A stretch of DNA of 64,000 bases from Hydractinia symbiolongicarpus (Eukaryota; Cnidaria; Hydrozoa; Anthoathecata; Hydractiniidae): contig NC_079883.1 of assembly GCF_029227915.1 (NCBI RefSeq), positions 20,274,001 through 20,338,000 of the forward strand, read 5' to 3'. Of the stretch, positions 46,464 to 64,000 are shown piece after piece. How positions within the stretch are numbered: the first letter of the stretch is position 1; every line of letters begins with the position of its first letter. The position numbers and the translations under genes are program-made. Below the pieces are notes generated by a model, which ran no database searches, was not told the origin of the DNA, and saw only the letters and a list, made by a program, of their open reading frames with translations.

Positions 46464-47090
46464 TATCTTATATTAATTTTACGAAGCCATTACAATGCAC
46501 CTAAGATTTTGATGCCAAATAACTTGGAAACGAGGTGATGACGTCAATAATTTTTCACCGCGTGGGTAACTAGGGAGCACCTGGGAACAATTTGGGTAAG
46601 TTTCCCAAACCTGAATCCCCGAATCCGTTTCGGAATGTCGAAATTCTCGACCCCAGAGCTCTTTGAGATAAACTTTTGAGGTTTTATTCTCAAGGAGCTC
46701 TGGGGACGAGAATGTTTCAAATCCTAATATCTCTGCAGCCGTTTGTCAAAAGTACATGATCCTATACATTTTCTTGATCAACGTTTCAAGATCTATGTGA
46801 TGAAGGCAACAGGTATACAAATTTCTAAAAAAAAGTTTTAGGTTTTGACGGGTCATTGCTGACGTCAGCAAAATTTTTAAACCTTTATATCTCATTAACC
46901 GCTCATTAAAAGGACGTGATCATATGCATGATATCAGCGCTTTAAGCTCTACACAATAAGGCAACGTGAAAACAAGCTTCTCAATTATTTTTTTTCTAGA
47001 TGGGTTGCTGACGTCAAAAAAATTTAAGTGACGCTTTTTTTTCATTTTTATACTGCCTCAGTGGATTTTTCCACGGGCCTTATCGACTAG
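46464..47090 (+). mobile_element. Helitron-type unit lacking its first ~160 bp
   Basis: It joins the previous CTAG at an internal point (TATCTTATATTAATTTTACG) and ends CTAG at 47087-47090. It includes a local inverted duplication around CCCCAGAGCTC near 46650-46700. It ends 209 bp before the SMAD start codon. Confidence 0.75.
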
Positions 47091-47170
47091 TCTTATCTAA
47101 TAAAACATTTAAAAATTGCCTAGTTCAGCGATGTTTCATACATGCATTATGTAGGGCAAAAGCTTTAAAC

Positions 47171-47208
47171 GTTGGGCGACGGAAGCCAGACAAATATTAT
47201 CGCCCAAC
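47171..47208. promoter_or_regulatory. inverted GTTGGGCGA sites in SMAD 5' region
   Basis: GTTGGGCGA (47171-47179) and its exact inverse TCGCCCAAC (47200-47208) are 20 bp apart, 92-129 bp upstream of the SMAD ATG. The sequence resembles E2F-type sites (TTGGCGC-like). It lies in the only non-Helitron DNA before the gene. Its regulatory role is inferred from position. Confidence 0.35.
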
Positions 47209-47299
47209 GCAGTATAAGATTCCACTTTGTGTGGGACAGCACTACAGCTATGCGAACTCAACAAAGGTTGTGATTTTTTTATTAGGATGAGTATATGCC

Positions 47300-62671
<15,372 letters not shown>

Positions 62672-64000
62672 ACAAGAAAATGTACTTTGATTGGAGGTGT
62701 GTTCTTGGTCAATCTGTTTTGCATACCAATTAAAATTGTCACAAACTTGAAAGTTATTTGCGCTGACACGAGCTTTTGTACTTAACACGTCGATTCTTAT
62801 AAAAAACATTTCCAGATAAAGACAGTGGATATGTTATTATCAAAAACAACATGGTGACTGAGTTACGCTATTCCGGTGTTGTGCGACAGAGTACACTTGT
62901 CGCAAGTCGGCGCAAATAACACGATCGAGCGCCGTTTTCAATTTGCTACTTATGGTGTTAAAATGTATCATAGTTGGGTTGTTGTTGTTTTTTTCTGTTT
63001 TGCGATTTGGCATACTAATATTGTGGGTGATTTTTATAAATATTTTATCGCGTACATTAAAAAATTATTGAAAACGTGAAGGCTGTGTGTTTATTTTTTA
63101 AGTCGTCAAGTAAGCTAAAAGTCGTCTAATTATTTTGTATCTAAAAATATTTTACGTATATTCATTTGAAATTATACCCATTCATTTTGCGACTGTACAT
63201 ATCATATATTTTTAAAAAAGCTGGTTTAGTTGTAGAACGGTTATCTTTTTGTTTTTGTTTTTTATAATTTGATCTGCCTCTTGATTTTATCGGAGAACTT
63301 TCTTGTTTATTTTTGTTTTGACCAACTGTTGTATGTTTTATATACAATGTTCTTGACTTACGTAATTGGAGCTCTTCTCTTCATGTTTGAAAGATTGTCA
63401 GCTGGACTTGGTTATTTAGATTGGTTGCAGATGCTAGATTACAAACGATGCAGTTATTATTATTATTATATGAATGAGCTTAGTATAAATTCTTTTAAAC
63501 ATTTTCCAAAGGTTTTTTATTTTATTTTTAACCGAACAATTAAATCAGTAAAAGATTCAGGGACTTCAATCTACAGTTTCTTTCCTTGTAAAACAATGAT
63601 CATATATTGTTCATGGGAGTACCAGAACTCTTCTTCTATTCGAAAATAAATCTATCAAAAGCGGATTCTAGCCCAAAATATTTTTTTGATCTCTAACCTA
63701 TAAAGAAACTGAAAAAACATTTGTTCGTTGTTCAGAATCTTTATAGAAATCACCAGATAAAGATAAGTCTTTAAAGTTTTTCTCCTACGGACCGAAAAAT
63801 ATTGAACAAAACAAAAAACGATTTGCCGAATAGCCAAATAAAATGGCGGTCATCCCATTGATTTTTTTTCTGTTCGTGTCGCGGAATGTAATGTGCCCCC
63901 GTCTAGTCAATAAAAGATGGTTACTTCTTTTGTAACGTGTCGATTAGTTGATTTCCAAGCAGTACCTCTGGCATTGAATCGAATGTTTATAAAACGTTTT
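62672..64000. other. 3' flank of SMAD
   Basis: The SMAD 3' UTR starts here, but I cannot fix its polyadenylation site; AATAAA occurs near 63646 and AATAAAA near 63837 and 63909. ATG at 63843 opens a hydrophobic 30-codon frame (MAVIPLIFFLFVS...) that may be chance. Confidence 0.4.

Noticed and set aside
63843-63935. Start of a secreted-protein gene
   Set aside because: The hydrophobic frame is only 30 codons and ends in a stop, with no donor site.

Overview
This is a eukaryotic, AT-rich, intron-containing and repeat-dense window. Three animal-type host genes can be read on the + strand: the 3' end of FANCL (about 1750-2580), a reticulon-family gene (9411-10678) and a complete Smad2/3-type receptor-regulated SMAD (47300-62671). 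Short introns, Helitron-rich intergenic DNA and the relict types present (BEL/Pao, copia-type, Penelope-like, Harbinger, CR1/L2/jockey-like LINE) suit an invertebrate animal, most likely a cnidarian. The cnidarian assignment is inference from the overall look, not a proven placement.

Layout. 1-2.6 kb: last exons of FANCL, with an opposite-strand HECT C-lobe-like ORF. 2.6-9.4 kb: MITEs, two Helitron units and an ~80-bp repeat family. 9.4-10.7 kb: reticulon. 10.86-15.65 kb: a 4.8-kb segment bounded by ~400-bp inverted repeats, holding a Harbinger-type MITE. 17.5-18.5 kb: Penelope-like remnant (GIY-YIG domain) between 51-bp inverted repeats, with a degenerate hammerhead-like motif. 18.6-22.4 kb: minus-strand Helitron array with an internal 535-bp tandem amplification. 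22.6-23.8 kb: broken Harbinger transposon. 25.4-27.7 kb: broken LINE with another LINE 3' end nested in it. 34.1-38.5 kb: a LINE with two intact ORFs. 38.9-43.7 kb: Harbinger MITE, a Helitron, a 129-bp satellite array and microsatellites. 43.7-47.1 kb: plus-strand head-to-tail Helitron array ending 209 bp before the SMAD start codon. 47.3-62.7 kb: SMAD gene, whose 9.2-kb first intron holds BEL/Pao and copia-type remnants and a 1.1-kb MITE.

The SMAD is the best-supported host gene: nine coding exons join to 1512 nt (503 aa plus stop). All eight introns are phase 1, so each of the seven internal exons is a multiple of three. The MH1 zinc ligands and DNA-binding hairpin and the Smad2/3-type L3 loop are intact, but the tail ends SSTT instead of the usual SSxS.

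The most unusual non-coding features are the abutting Helitron arrays (3' CTAG directly joined to 5' TCTATATAATAATACG) carrying several TGACGTCA palindromes per unit, and the Penelope remnant whose inverted repeats stop at a hammerhead-like GTC. I found no clear tRNA, rRNA or CRISPR. No wholly new gene system is demonstrated.
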